A DNA stretch of 64,000 nt, from contig NZ_MZXV01000085.1 in assembly GCF_003253745.1 (NCBI RefSeq), positions 303,367-367,366 of the forward strand, read 5' to 3'. Within the stretch, counting starts at the first letter, position 1, and each line of letters starts with the position of its first letter. Below the pieces are notes generated by a model that did not search any database, was not told the DNA's origin, and saw only the letters and a list, made by a program, of their open reading frames with translations. Of this stretch, positions 49,846 to 58,624 are shown in pieces. Source of the DNA: Mesorhizobium kowhaii (lineage in GTDB: Bacteria; Pseudomonadota; Alphaproteobacteria; Rhizobiales; Rhizobiaceae). Made by a program: the position numbers and the translations under genes.

Positions 49846-51243
49846 TTACCCCGGATGCGTCATATCCTCGGGCCGCACCAGCCGGTCGTAGTCGGCTTCG
49901 CTGACCAGCCCGGTGGCGAGCGCTTCCTCGCGCAGTGTGGTGCCCTTCTTGTGCGCCGTCTTGGCGATCTTGGCGGCGTTGTCGTAGCCGATGGTCGGCG
50001 CCAATGCCGTCACCAGCATCAGCGAGCGGTCGAGTGCCGCCTTGATGTTGTCTTCCCGCGCCTCGATGCCAACGACGCAATTGTCGGTGAAGGAGACCGA
50101 AGCGTCGGTGAGCAACTGCACCGACTGCAGGAAATTGTAGGCCATCAGCGGGTTATAGACGTTGAGCTCGAAATGGCCCTGGCTGCCGGCGAAGGTGACG
50201 GCGGCATTGTTGCCGAACACTTGCACGCAGACCTGCGTCATTGCCTCGCACTGGGTCGGATTGACCTTGCCCGGCATGATCGACGAGCCCGGCTCGTTTT
50301 CCGGCAACGACAGTTCGCCAAGGCCCGAACGCGGGCCGGAGCCGAGGAAGCGGATGTCGTTGGCGATCTTGAACAGCGCGGCAGCGCAGGCGTTGATGGC
50401 GCCGTGCGAGAACACCATGGAATCGTGGGCTGCCAGCGCCTCGAACTTGTTCGGCGCGGTGACGAAGGCGATGCCGGTGATGGCGGCGATGCGGTCCGCT
50501 ACCCTTTCGGCGAAGCCGACCGGCGCATTGAGGCCAGTGCCGACGGCGGTGCCGCCCTGCGCCAGTTCCTGCAGGCCGGGCAGCGTCAGCTCGATGCGCT
50601 TGATCGACGAGGCGACCTGTGCGGCATAGCCCGAGAATTCCTGGCCGAGGGTAAGGGGCGTGGCATCCTGCGTGTGCGTGCGGCCGATCTTGATGATGTG
50701 GGCGAAGGCCCTACTCTTGGCGTCCAGCGCCTTATGCAGGTGCTTCAGCGCCGGCAGCAGATCGTGCACGATGCGCTCGGCGCAAGCGATGTGCATCGCC
50801 GTCGGATAGGTGTCGTTCGACGACTGGCTCATATTGACGTGGTCGTTGGGATGCACCGGCTTCTTGGAGCCCATGACGCCGCCCAGCATCTCGATCGCGC
50901 GGTTGGAGATCACCTCATTGGCGTTCATGTTGGACTGCGTGCCCGAGCCGGTCTGCCAGACGACCAGCGGAAAATGATCGTTGAGCTTGCCGTCGATGAC
51001 TTCTTGCGCTGCCTCGATGATCGCCTTGCCGATCGCCGGCTCGAGCCGCTTCAGTTCCATGTTGGCTTCGGCCGCCGCCCGCTTGACGACGCCGAGCGCG
51101 CGCACGATCGACGCGGGCTGCTTTTCCCAGCCGATCTTGAAATTGCCAAGCGAACGCTGTGCCTGCGCGCCCCAATAGCGATCGGCGGCGACTTCGATCG
51201 GGCCGAACGTGTCGGTTTCGGTTCTGGTCTTTGCAGCGGTCAC
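49846..51243 (-). CDS. fumC: Fumarate hydratase class II
   Basis: A 465-residue class II fumarase of the TCA cycle. GSSIMPGKVNPTQCEA is the superfamily signature with the catalytic serine loop. TGSGTQSNMNANEV and HPNDHVNMSQSSNDTYPTAMHI bind substrate. The start is GTG at 51243 (TAAKTRTETDTFGPIEV follows), with GGAGAGA upstream; an upstream in-frame start would add 28 unlikely residues. Monocistronic. Confidence 0.94.
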   Translation of the reverse strand: MTAAKTRTETDTFGPIEVAADRYWGAQAQRSLGNFKIGWEKQPASIVRALGVVKRAAAEANMELKRLEPAIGKAIIEAAQEVIDGKLNDHFPLVVWQTGSGTQSNMNANEVISNRAIEMLGGVMGSKKPVHPNDHVNMSQSSNDTYPTAMHIACAERIVHDLLPALKHLHKALDAKSRAFAHIIKIGRTHTQDATPLTLGQEFSGYAAQVASSIKRIELTLPGLQELAQGGTAVGTGLNAPVGFAERVADRIAAITGIAFVTAPNKFEALAAHDSMVFSHGAINACAAALFKIANDIRFLGSGPRSGLGELSLPENEPGSSIMPGKVNPTQCEAMTQVCVQVFGNNAAVTFAGSQGHFELNVYNPLMAYNFLQSVQLLTDASVSFTDNCVVGIEAREDNIKAALDRSLMLVTALAPTIGYDNAAKIAKTAHKKGTTLREEALATGLVSEADYDRLVRPEDMTHPG

Positions 51244-51369
51244 GGGTCTCTCCTTGTCGAAGTCGGCAACGGCGTATCGCGTTGCACAAACGGCTTCAAG
51301 CGGAGATTGCGGGCGGGACGGCTGCAAATCGGTTGAAGCCCTTACCCCTCGACGGGACAGCCGGGCCGT

Positions 51370-52128
51370 TCACCCAGCCGTGTATCCACCGTCCACGGCA
51401 AAGATGCCGCCGCTGGTCCAGGCCGCGTCGTCGCTGGCCAGATGGACAGCGATGCCGGCCAGATCGTCGGGGCGGCCGATTCGGCCGAGCGGATAGCTGC
51501 GCTCGACATAGGCCTTCAGTTCCGCCTTTGCCTCGGCCGGCAGGTTGTCGACTGTCCTGCGCCGCATGGCGGTGTCGACAGTGCCGGGCGCGATGGCATT
51601 GACGCGGATGCCGCGTGGGCCAAGTTCGAAGGCCAGCGATTTGGTCAGCGAGTTCAACGCGCCCTTCGACAGCGAATAGAGGCTCGACGGCCGCTTCGGG
51701 ATCATCTTGTTGGCGAAGTAGGACGAGATGTTGATCACCGACGCGCCGGCTGTGAGATGCGGCAGCAGACCCTGGGTGAGGAAGAACACCGCAGCCACAT
51801 TGAGCGCGAAGGATTGCTGGAACTGCTCCTCGCTGACGGTCTCGAACGGCACCAGGAAAGCCACCCCGGCATTGTTGACGAGGATATCGAGCGGCCGACC
51901 GGATTTTTTCACGTGCCCGGCCACGGCTGCGATGCCGACGCTGGTGGCAAGATCGGCCGACAGCGTCTCGACATTGCCGCCGAGTTGCCTGGCGGCGGCG
52001 TCGAGCTTTTTGGTATCGCGGCCGACGATCAGGACGTCCGCGCCTTCGCGCGAAAAGGCCTCGGCGATCGCAAGGCCGATGCCATCCGATCCGCCGGTAA
52101 CCAGCGCTCGCTTGTTATCAAGTCTCAT
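51370..52128 (-). CDS. Short-chain dehydrogenase/reductase
   Basis: A 252-residue classical SDR. VTGGSDGIGLAIA is the TGxxxGxG cofactor motif, NNAGVAF the NNAG motif, and ISS...YSLSKGAL the catalytic Ser-Tyr-Lys set. Cofactor preference and substrate unknown. The start MRLDNKRALVTGG is standard; MAKAASERP nine residues earlier is possible. Confidence 0.87.
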   Translation of the reverse strand: MRLDNKRALVTGGSDGIGLAIAEAFSREGADVLIVGRDTKKLDAAARQLGGNVETLSADLATSVGIAAVAGHVKKSGRPLDILVNNAGVAFLVPFETVSEEQFQQSFALNVAAVFFLTQGLLPHLTAGASVINISSYFANKMIPKRPSSLYSLSKGALNSLTKSLAFELGPRGIRVNAIAPGTVDTAMRRRTVDNLPAEAKAELKAYVERSYPLGRIGRPDDLAGIAVHLASDDAAWTSGGIFAVDGGYTAG

Positions 52129-52267
52129 AGGACGCTCCGAGGCAGCTTTGGCCATATCGAGAGCACCGCATATAAGCGGCCGCGGTCAAGCCATCGGCCT
52201 ATCCCATGGTATGAACTTCGACCGCTGGCGGCCTTCCGGCAAAACCGCGCACACAGGTTCGCTCTAC

Positions 52268-53050
52268 TCACCGCCCAAGCCGCGAACGCGAGGTCGGTGA
52301 CAGACGCAATGTCTCCGTCGATTGTGTCAGATCCGGCCGGACGGTTTGCCAAAAAACCTGCCATGCCGGCGAGCCGACAATTGTGGCCTCATGGCGAGCG
52401 TGCGTTTCCGCGCTGTCAAATCCCATGATGCTGATGAAGACATTTTCTCTGGCCCTCACCGGCAGGCGCGGAAAGCTGTTTTCGGCATGCTCGGTAACGA
52501 AAGCGGCGAGCAGGCGTGCACCGGATGCCGTTATCAGCGGTACCATTTCAGTCTCGAAGCGATTGGCGAAAGTGGTCTCGGCGCCGAGGCGAAGATGATG
52601 AATCCGGATGACGACAATGCCCGGCAGGGGCTTGTTCCGGTTTGTTTTTCTGTCAACGGTCAAGCCTGCCCGTAGTACGCCCGAGAGATCGAAGCCAGCG
52701 CCTGGCCACGCCGGCTTGAGCAGCAAGACATCGTCGGAATCGATCATTGTCGCATTGGCCGCATCGCTGTTCGCTGCCCAGACCGGCCCGCCATAAAAGG
52801 CGGTCAGTGCATCCTTGCGCGCGTCCATGCCGTCGAAGCCGCGCATCCAGACGAACATGTCCGGACGATCGAGATCCCGGAACTGGCCGATGATGGTCAT
52901 CCCGACGTCCTCCTGGCCTTCGATCAGCCTGCCGTCGAAGATGTCGATGAGCGTGTCACGCTTGCCGGGCTTCAGCGTGTACTGCCGCAGCTCGACGACA
53001 GGCGAGGCGAGCAGCGCGGGCTCCGGCGTGGCATTCAGGGGCAGGTTCAT
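52268..53050 (-). CDS. NIPSNAP family protein
   Basis: A 260-residue protein with two ferredoxin-like NIPSNAP halves: VVELRQYTLKPGKRDTLIDIF and MFVWMRGFDGMDARKDAL in the first, IRIHHLRLGAETTFANRF and VFISIMGFDS in the second. Function of bacterial NIPSNAP proteins is not settled. It is divergent from a TetR regulator with two 20-bp operators between the genes. Confidence 0.83.
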   Translation of the reverse strand: MNLPLNATPEPALLASPVVELRQYTLKPGKRDTLIDIFDGRLIEGQEDVGMTIIGQFRDLDRPDMFVWMRGFDGMDARKDALTAFYGGPVWAANSDAANATMIDSDDVLLLKPAWPGAGFDLSGVLRAGLTVDRKTNRNKPLPGIVVIRIHHLRLGAETTFANRFETEMVPLITASGARLLAAFVTEHAENSFPRLPVRARENVFISIMGFDSAETHARHEATIVGSPAWQVFWQTVRPDLTQSTETLRLSPTSRSRLGR

Positions 53051-53064
53051 CCGTCCGTCTCCAA

Positions 53065-53108
53065 AACAGGGTGATCATCCTGTTCATAAACAGACCGGTT
53101 GTCCTGTT
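53065..53108. promoter_or_regulatory. Tandem TetR operators
   Basis: Two 20-bp palindromes of the form AACAG-n10-CTGTT: 53065-53084 (AACAGGGTGATCATCCTGTT) and 53089-53108 (AACAGACCGGTTGTCCTGTT), 24 bases apart. They fill the divergent gap between the NIPSNAP and tetR genes. Confidence 0.72.
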
Positions 53109-53132
53109 TTGTCAATATGGTATTGTTCAGCA

Positions 53133-53759
53133 ATGTCAGCAGAGATCACAGCTCGACCGAGGCTTCGGCCGCGAAAACGCATCAACGACCCCGAAGGCAT
53201 GCGCAACAAAGTGCTCGATGTCGCGGAGGAGTCGTTTCAGGGGCGCGGCTATCATGCCTCCAGCCTCGGCGACCTGATGGCGGCGGCAGGTGTCAGCGGC
53301 GGCGCGCTGCATCACCATTTCCCGACCAAGAAGGCACTGGCGCTGGCGGTGATCGACGAGCGTGTGGCGGCAGCGGTCGAAGGGACATGGATCGCGCCGG
53401 TGCGGGCGGCGGCTTCGGCACGCGAGGGCGTGCGCGCCGTGTTCGAGGCCGTGGTGGCGGAACTGGAACAGCAGGGTTTCGTGCGCGGCTGCCCGCTCAA
53501 CAATCTGGCGCATGAACTGTCGCTCGCCGATCCCGATTTCCGGATGGCACTTGCCGGCATCTTTTCGGCGTGGCGCCAGGCGATCGCCGACAAGATCAGG
53601 GCCGACCAGCGGGCGGGCCGGGAGCAAGGCACCGACCCGCAACGCTTTGCAGCACTTGCCGTGGCCACCTATTCCGGCGCCATGTCGATGGCCAAGACGG
53701 CGCAGGATGCTGGTGTTCTGCGCGATTGCCTGACGGCGCTGGGCGAGACTAGGACGTGA
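53133..53759 (+). CDS. TetR family regulator
   Basis: A 208-residue TetR regulator. Helix-turn-helix at SSLGDLMAAAGVSGGALHHHFPTKKAL, about residues 43-69. The C-terminal domain begins with a GTWIAPVRAA-type segment and has RGCPLNNLAHELS, a pattern of the TetR_C_11/LmrA-like group. ATG at 53133 lies 24 bases after the second operator. Likely represses itself and the NIPSNAP gene. Confidence 0.87.
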   Translation: MSAEITARPRLRPRKRINDPEGMRNKVLDVAEESFQGRGYHASSLGDLMAAAGVSGGALHHHFPTKKALALAVIDERVAAAVEGTWIAPVRAAASAREGVRAVFEAVVAELEQQGFVRGCPLNNLAHELSLADPDFRMALAGIFSAWRQAIADKIRADQRAGREQGTDPQRFAALAVATYSGAMSMAKTAQDAGVLRDCLTALGETRT

Positions 53760-53803
53760 TCCCGAAAGGTTGAATCCGGTTTTCGGAAAGCACAAACAGC
53801 TAC
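53755..53803. repeat. Fragment of a rhizobial intergenic repeat
   Basis: Contains TGATCCCGAAAGGTTGAATC and CCGGTTTTCGGAAAGCA, forming the CCGAAA/TTTCGG hairpin of a repeat common between genes in rhizobia. It starts inside the end of the tetR gene and runs to the end of the frameshifted gene, acting perhaps as a shared terminator. Confidence 0.55.
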
Positions 53804-54392
53804 TCAGCCAGCGGTTTGATCGTCTCGTAGCCGTTCACCGATTCCGCGCTGGTGCCTTCGTCGTAGCGCCGGGCGAGCGCAGCTTGCAGGTCTGGCGCAT
53901 AGAGGGCGGTGAATGCGTCCAGCGTTTCGCCGGCCCTGTTCTTGAAGGTCTCTTTGACCGCCAGCACATTGTATTTGCAGTCGCCCAGGCTGAACGTCTC
54001 CTTGCCCTCGACGACCAAGGTCAGCGTCTTGGTGCTTTTCGGCTGCTTGTTCGGCGACAGCTCGACGAACTCTATCGTGCTTTTTGCCCCGTCTTCAGCG
54101 GAAACAGTTTTCGCAGATCGGAAAACGGGATCATCGCCAGCCGACCGGTGTCGCTGTCGCGAAACACCTCGATCAGGCCGGCAAACAAATATTGGGTCTG
54201 GGGCGATTGCGACTCGTAGGTGTTGGCAACGGACATCATTCCGCCCGCCACAGGCCGAAACGTGCTCTGGATGCCAGGCCTCGTCAGAACGAAACCATTC
54301 TTGGCGGACTTCGCATCAAAACATGGGGCGCCATGCGCAACGCCTGCTGCGGAAAGGATCGTCAGTATCGTTCCGACAGGTCCAATTTTCAT
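53800..54392 (-). pseudogene. Exported protein gene with single-base frameshift
   Basis: The first part (54392-54072) encodes a signal peptide (MKIGPVGTILTILSAAGVAHG) and about 85 mature residues. The frame then stops, but the next frame continues to 53800. Adding one A to the run at plus-strand 54081-54085 (TTTTT) joins KTGQK directly to STIEFVELSPNKQ, giving one 197-residue protein. So this is a frameshift in a homopolymer: a recent mutation, phase-variable slippage or a sequencing error. No family recognised. Confidence 0.72.
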
Positions 54393-54525
54393 GGCATTCT
54401 CCCGGCCATAGAACTTGAATGTCAGTGCCCCTAGGAATGGCAGACGCTCGACACGATGTCGATGTTCGAGCGATGCCGCGCGCTGAACTGGACGGCCGGC
54501 CGCTCTCCATGCTGAAATTCACTTC

Positions 54526-55659
54526 ATGATGAATCGCCGTTCGCCTGGTTTGTTTTCTCGACGCAGCTTTCTGGCCCAGGCCGCAGGATTTGCCGCGGCC
54601 GGCGCGTTGTCGCGCCCGGCGTTTGGCCAGACCGGGCAGCGCATTCAGCCGATCGACGCCACTTTCCTGTTCATCGCCGACGTCCATGCCTGCCGCATGG
54701 CGAGCGGCTTGAGCCCCAACTGCCTGAAGGAAGGCAAGACCGACGCCGCCCTGCTGCGCAACGTGGCCGTGCTGAACGGCCTCGGCGACAAGGACTGGCC
54801 AGTAGAAATCAACGGCGTCGCCACCGGCCTGCGCTCCGCCGCCAGCCGTATCGGCGCGCCGCTTGGCCTGGTCGTCGGCGGTGACATCACCGACGATGGC
54901 GGCGGCCAGATCACCCAGCCAAGCGAGGGCACCCAACTGCTCCAATTCAGCCAGCGCTACCAGCAAGGCGTCGGCTCCGATCGCGTGCACATGCCTGTCT
55001 ATGTCGGGCTCGGCAACCACGATCTCGACCAGAACGGTCCCTCGCATCATGTCGACTGGTACCGGCGTGAAATGCGCGACTATGTCGAGGTCAATCACCG
55101 CGCCGGCGTCTTCTTCAAGCCGCCAGTGCCGGCCACCGACTACGACGTCGACACCGACTGCTATTCCTGGGACTGGGGCGGCCTGCATCTTGTCCAGACG
55201 CATCGTTTCGCCGGCGATACCGGCCACGGCACCGACAGCAGCCTGCCATGGCTAAAGCAGGATCTGACAACCTACGCGGCGGATGGCCGCCCGGTCATCC
55301 TGTTCCAGCACTATGGCTGGGACACCTTTTCGATAGAACGGTGGGATGACGCCAAAAGGACCTATGACGATGACGGTGCCGGCGCGCCGCACTGGTGGAG
55401 CGAGGCCGACCGGCAGGCACTTCTGGCGGCGCTGAAGGGCTATAATGTCGTCGCCATCTTCCACGGCCATCAGCACGAGACGCCGCTGATCTACCGCCGT
55501 GACGGGCTCGACCTCATCAAGCCGAAGGCTGCCTATATGGGTGGCTTCGCGCTGGCCAGGGTGACCAGCGACGGCATGGACGTCGCACTGGGCGAGGCGA
55601 CCGGTGACCACGGCGAGGTCGCCTTCACCAACGCCTTCAGCAAGGACTGGGGCACATGA
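54526..55659 (+). CDS. Tat-exported metallophosphoesterase
   Basis: A 377-residue calcineurin-like phosphoesterase. The N-terminus has a twin-arginine signal (SRRSFLAQAAGFAAAGALSRPAFG). Metal ligands appear in order: FIADVHA, VGGDITDD, GLGNHDLDQ, FQHYGW and FHGHQHE. Export through Tat implies folding with metals before export. Substrate unknown: phosphodiester or phosphomonoester. Monocistronic, with a terminator directly after the stop. Confidence 0.9.
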   Translation: MMNRRSPGLFSRRSFLAQAAGFAAAGALSRPAFGQTGQRIQPIDATFLFIADVHACRMASGLSPNCLKEGKTDAALLRNVAVLNGLGDKDWPVEINGVATGLRSAASRIGAPLGLVVGGDITDDGGGQITQPSEGTQLLQFSQRYQQGVGSDRVHMPVYVGLGNHDLDQNGPSHHVDWYRREMRDYVEVNHRAGVFFKPPVPATDYDVDTDCYSWDWGGLHLVQTHRFAGDTGHGTDSSLPWLKQDLTTYAADGRPVILFQHYGWDTFSIERWDDAKRTYDDDGAGAPHWWSEADRQALLAALKGYNVVAIFHGHQHETPLIYRRDGLDLIKPKAAYMGGFALARVTSDGMDVALGEATGDHGEVAFTNAFSKDWGT

Positions 55660-55685
55660 AAAAGGCGGCCCAGCGGCCGCCTTTT
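55659..55685 (+). terminator. Intrinsic terminator after the phosphoesterase gene
   Basis: AAGGCGGCC and GGCCGCCTT form the stem, with AAAA before and TTTT after, starting at the stop codon. Usable in both directions; the csbD gene converges from the right. Confidence 0.8.
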
Positions 55686-55714
55686 CCCAGACAAAAGTGA
55701 TACCCGGTGGGAGA

Positions 55715-55894
55715 TCAGAGCGCTTTCTTGACCTTATCCTTCACGTCGCCATAGGCCTTCTGCACCTTGCCGACGATCTTGTCGGCCGTGCCTTCGGCCT
55801 GGGTCCGCCTGTTGCCGGTCGCCTTGCCGGCGGCTTCCTTGACCGAGCCTTTGATCTGCTTGGCCATGCCCGCGACCTGATCCTTGTTCACCAT
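55715..55894 (-). CDS. CsbD family stress protein
   Basis: A 59-residue CsbD-like protein. The core DQVAGMAKQIKGSVKEAAGKATG and EGTADKIVGKVQKAYGDVKDKVK is the family helical repeat. CsbD-like genes belong to general stress regulons in many bacteria. GGAGATG precedes the start. The 196-base upstream gap holds its promoter. Confidence 0.9.
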   Translation of the reverse strand: MVNKDQVAGMAKQIKGSVKEAAGKATGNRRTQAEGTADKIVGKVQKAYGDVKDKVKKAL

Positions 55895-56090
55895 TTTCCG
55901 CATCTCCTGGGAGTTTTGAATTCGGGGGAATTCGTCCGCGGAGGCTAACGAGCCGGCGTGGTTTAGGTTCCAAGCCTCCCCAGCGCAGATCAAGTCGCGC
56001 AACCGCTTTCGGCGGCAAGGCTGGCAGGCTAGGCTGCGATGACGCGCAGGCCAAAAGGACTTCGGGACAATCGTGCGCGCGGGGAGAAAA

Positions 56091-56744
56091 ATGGCTGAAT
56101 TCACACTCTATATCGGCAACAAATGCTTCTCCTCATGGTCGCTGCGGCCCTGGGTGGCAATGAAGCATCTGGAGATCCCGTTCGAGGAAGGGTTCGTGCG
56201 ACTGCGCACGCCTGAGACCGCTGCCAATCTCAGCAAGGTCTCGCCGACCGGGCTGGTACCGGTCCTGAATCACAACGGCAGGATCGTCTGGGAAACCCTT
56301 GCCATTCTGGAATATCTCGCCGACCTGTTCCCCGACAAGAATCTCTGGCCGGCCGATATCGGCGCCCGCGCGCTGGCGCGCTCGGTGGCGACCGAGATGC
56401 ATTCCGGTTTTCGCGAGGTCCGCTATGGCTGGCCGATGAATTTGCGTCGGCCAAAAGGCCACAAGCCGCTCGACGCCGAGGGCGAGGCGCAGCGGGAGCG
56501 CATCGAGGCGCTGTGGCGCGAGTGTCGGGAAAAACACGGCAAGGGCGGCCCGTTCCTGTTCGGCCATTTCACTGCCGCCGACGCCATGTATGCGCCGGTC
56601 GTCACCCGCTTCGACACCTATGGCGGCACGCTGGCGCCAGACATCAGAGCCTATGTCGATGCGGTGCTCTCAACGCCGGCAATGCGTCACTGGTACGCGG
56701 AAGCGGCCAAGGAAACTTGGCCCGAGCCCGGCCCGGACGAATGA
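56091..56744 (+). CDS. Glutathione S-transferase
   Basis: A 217-residue GST. The N-terminal thioredoxin-fold half opens with LYIGNKCFSSWSLRPWVAM, where the SSWS serines are placed to act on glutathione as in zeta-like GSTs. VSPTGLVPVLNHNGRIVWETLAILEYL is the glutathione-binding SNAIL-type block. The C-terminal helical half follows. Start MAEFTLY preceded by GGGGAGA. Substrate unknown. Confidence 0.9.
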   Translation: MAEFTLYIGNKCFSSWSLRPWVAMKHLEIPFEEGFVRLRTPETAANLSKVSPTGLVPVLNHNGRIVWETLAILEYLADLFPDKNLWPADIGARALARSVATEMHSGFREVRYGWPMNLRRPKGHKPLDAEGEAQRERIEALWRECREKHGKGGPFLFGHFTAADAMYAPVVTRFDTYGGTLAPDIRAYVDAVLSTPAMRHWYAEAAKETWPEPGPDE

Positions 56745-57267
56745 GAACCTGCAAGGCGCGGGTCGTCGCCGCTCGGCCCTCTGGGCATCAAGATGATCCG
56801 GGAAAGGGTGTAGGGCAGGCCATGACGGCTCATGCAGCCTGAAAGCCCTTCACTATACAAGAACGCCCCTCGCACTTTTTATTGTGCGGGAGGCGTCCTT
56901 TGTGTCAGCACTCCTGAGATTGCTCTCTAAAACTGCTGACGACAATCAAATGCACGGGCGCGGAATTGGTTCCCGGCATGCTGCGATTTTTTTTTGGGAA
57001 CAGGAGCGCCTTGTTTCTGCGCCCGGATTCGCCAGCCGATGTCCCTTGCGCCGGACAATTTTGGGTCGAATCCTGATGGCAGGAAACCAGAAATTGACAC
57101 GACGCAAAAAGAAGCCTACAAGAGTTTCGTCGATATTTGTTTGACCGACTTTTGTTATCCGCGCACGCATGCGCGCCTTTGACGAACTTCCACATCAAAA
57201 ATCGAGACAAAAATCGTTGTGCATTCGCACGGCGATTAACGAATATTTGCCATGGAAAGGGTTCGTC
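56745..57267. other. Long upstream region of the cold-shock gene
   Basis: 523 bases without a supported gene. It holds the gst terminator (56863-56895), a run of nine T at 56987-56995 flanked by GGTTCCC and GGGAAC, and an AT-richer stretch from about 57090 to the cspA start. A long leader is normal for cold-shock genes, whose mRNA structure senses temperature. Confidence 0.5.
56863..56895 (+). terminator. Inverted repeat, terminator-like
   Basis: ACGCCCCTCGCAC pairs with GTGCGGGAGGCGT (one bulge) around TTTTTATT. It lies 118 bases after the gst stop. Strong stem, modest T-tract. Confidence 0.6.
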
Positions 57268-57477
57268 ATGAGCACCGGCACAGTTAAATGGTTCAACGCC
57301 ACCAAGGGTTTTGGTTTTATTCAGCCTGATGACGGCTCGGCCGACGTTTTTGTCCACATCTCGGCCGTAGAGCGCGCCGGCATGCGCGACATCGTCGAGG
57401 GCCAGAAGCTCGGCTACGAGATGGTCCGCGACAACAAGTCGGGCAAGATGTCCGCCGACCAGTTGAAGGCGGCCTGA
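57268..57477 (+). CDS. cspA: Cold shock protein, CspA family
   Basis: A 69-residue single cold-shock domain. KGFGFIQPDD (RNP1) and VFVHIS (RNP2) form the nucleic-acid face; TGTVKWFNATKGFGFI is the standard opening. It binds RNA and single-stranded DNA. Start ATG at 57268 after AAAGGG. It has a long AT-richer leader and a structured region with a terminator downstream. Paralogues are usual, so the precise csp number is unassigned. Confidence 0.92.
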   Translation: MSTGTVKWFNATKGFGFIQPDDGSADVFVHISAVERAGMRDIVEGQKLGYEMVRDNKSGKMSADQLKAA

Positions 57478-57585
57478 AAACAGAATTCAGCTCTCCCGGT
57501 GACCACGGATGTACTGGCACCGGTGAGTGGCGAATTCGGGCGCATGGCCGCCGCGGAGACCTGAGTTTCCACGGCAAGTCATGCG

Positions 57586-57663
57586 CATGAGAAGGGCGTT
57601 CCGTGTGCATCCATCTGGATGCGCGGCGCTCTCATGGAAGGTCAGGCGGTGCCTGGCCTTTTT
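57586..57663 (+). ncRNA. Candidate small RNA or structured 3' UTR
   Basis: CATGAGA (57586-57592) pairs with TCTCATG (57630-57636), enclosing GCATCC/GGATGC (57607-57622); a 10-bp terminator stem follows directly. Two stacked hairpins with a T-rich end are the form of a trans-acting sRNA. The 5' end is not defined. It may be a separate RNA or the cspA mRNA tail. Confidence 0.4.
57638..57663 (+). terminator. Intrinsic terminator
   Basis: AAGGTCAGGC and GCCTGGCCTT form a 10-bp stem with a 3-base loop, followed by TTTCGTTTT. Oriented for plus-strand transcripts from cspA or the candidate RNA. Confidence 0.8.
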
Positions 57664-57825
57664 CGTTTTGCGCGTCTTGCCGCCGAAAGTGCACTGCGCG
57701 TCGTCCTGAACGTGCTAAGGGACGCTCCAGCAATTTGAATCCGCTGCCGTATTGCTTTGTGCGTGGTCCTGACCGAAGACGCGGTCTCGCCATGTCGGCA
57801 CCAGGCTCCTGACAGGAGAAAGATT

Positions 57826-58053
57826 TTGACCGTCAATTCGAAGACAGCTCCTGATCAGGCCGCATCCCTGTTCAGCAAGACGCAGACCCAGTCGATGTCG
57901 CTCAACCGGATCATTTCCGAGCGCGATGCCGTCAGCGAGGCGCGGGAAGCCAAGACCGCGCGGCTGCGCGAACAGCGCCTGGAAAAGGAGGCTGACGAGA
58001 TGGCCGCGGCTGCGGCGCTCGCCGCTTTGCCGAAGCGAGCCGGAAGACGCTGA
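57826..58053 (+). CDS. Hypothetical small charged protein, TTG start
   Basis: A 75-residue helical protein with SLNRIISERDAVSEAREAKTARL. CAGGAGAAAG lies six bases before a TTG at 57826, which makes that the likely start; an internal ATG at 57964... would lose most of the helix. Its stop overlaps the next start (TGATGG). No family recognised. First of four closely packed genes. Confidence 0.6.
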   Translation: MTVNSKTAPDQAASLFSKTQTQSMSLNRIISERDAVSEAREAKTARLREQRLEKEADEMAAAAALAALPKRAGRR

Positions 58054-58460
58054 TGGCCACCAAGCGCGTGCCTCCGAAATTGATCGCCGCCGACTCGACG
58101 ATCGCCGACGTGGTCGAAGGCCTCAACAAGCCGGTCGAATATGTGCGCCGGGTGCTGGAAAAGCTGGAGCGCTGCAAGCGCGCCCATGGCGATGCCCAGG
58201 TGCGGCTCGGTGTGCGCGGTCGCGCCGAATGCCCGAACTACCTGATCGAATATGTCCGCGAAGACACCAAGACCCATGAGCGGGTGACCCATCAGGATGC
58301 CGCCTACAGCGGCAGCACGCATCGCGAACTGGCGCCCCACCACATCGAGGCGGTGAAGAACTGGTCGCCCGAGGAAATGAACATAACGGCGGTTTCGGCG
58401 CTGATCGGCCGCTTGCGCAATCCGCGCGCACCATCATCACGCTTCGCCGACGAGGACTGA
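58053..58460 (+). CDS. Conserved-type hypothetical protein
   Basis: A 135-residue protein, start overlapping the previous stop. PVEYVRRVLEKLERCKRAHGDAQVR and ECPNYLIEYVREDTKTHERVTHQ suggest a mixed alpha/beta fold. No named family recognised. Packed between two other small genes, so a shared process is likely but not identifiable. Confidence 0.6.
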   Translation: MATKRVPPKLIAADSTIADVVEGLNKPVEYVRRVLEKLERCKRAHGDAQVRLGVRGRAECPNYLIEYVREDTKTHERVTHQDAAYSGSTHRELAPHHIEAVKNWSPEEMNITAVSALIGRLRNPRAPSSRFADED

Positions 58461-58461
58461 C

Positions 58462-58620
58462 ATGGCCATAAAATTCTCCGCCAAGGACCAGCCTGCAACG
58501 CCAGCTGCCGCTGCAAAACCGGGCAAGCCGGTTGCCGCGCCGAAAGCCGACGAAGCCGCGACCGATCTGTTCAAGTCGCCGGTGGATGCGCCAAAAGGCA
58601 AGACAGGCAAGAAGAAATAG
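58462..58620 (+). CDS. Small Ala/Pro/Lys-rich protein (52 aa)
   Basis: A 52-residue protein starting one base after the previous stop. It is low in complexity (ATPAAAAKPGKPVAAPKADEAA) with a lysine-rich end (KGKTGKKK), similar in style to small nucleoid or ribosome-bound proteins. Too short for most gene finders, but the tight spacing and in-frame length support it. Confidence 0.5.
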   Translation: MAIKFSAKDQPATPAAAAKPGKPVAAPKADEAATDLFKSPVDAPKGKTGKKK

Positions 58621-58624
58621 CGCC

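Larger units (their letters stand above)
57478..57825. other. Structured gap downstream of cspA
   Basis: 348 bases without a supported gene. Nested inverted repeats at 57586-57636 and a terminator at 57638-57663 mark a possible small RNA or structured 3' end. The last 160 bases lead to the TTG-started gene at 57826. Confidence 0.5.
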
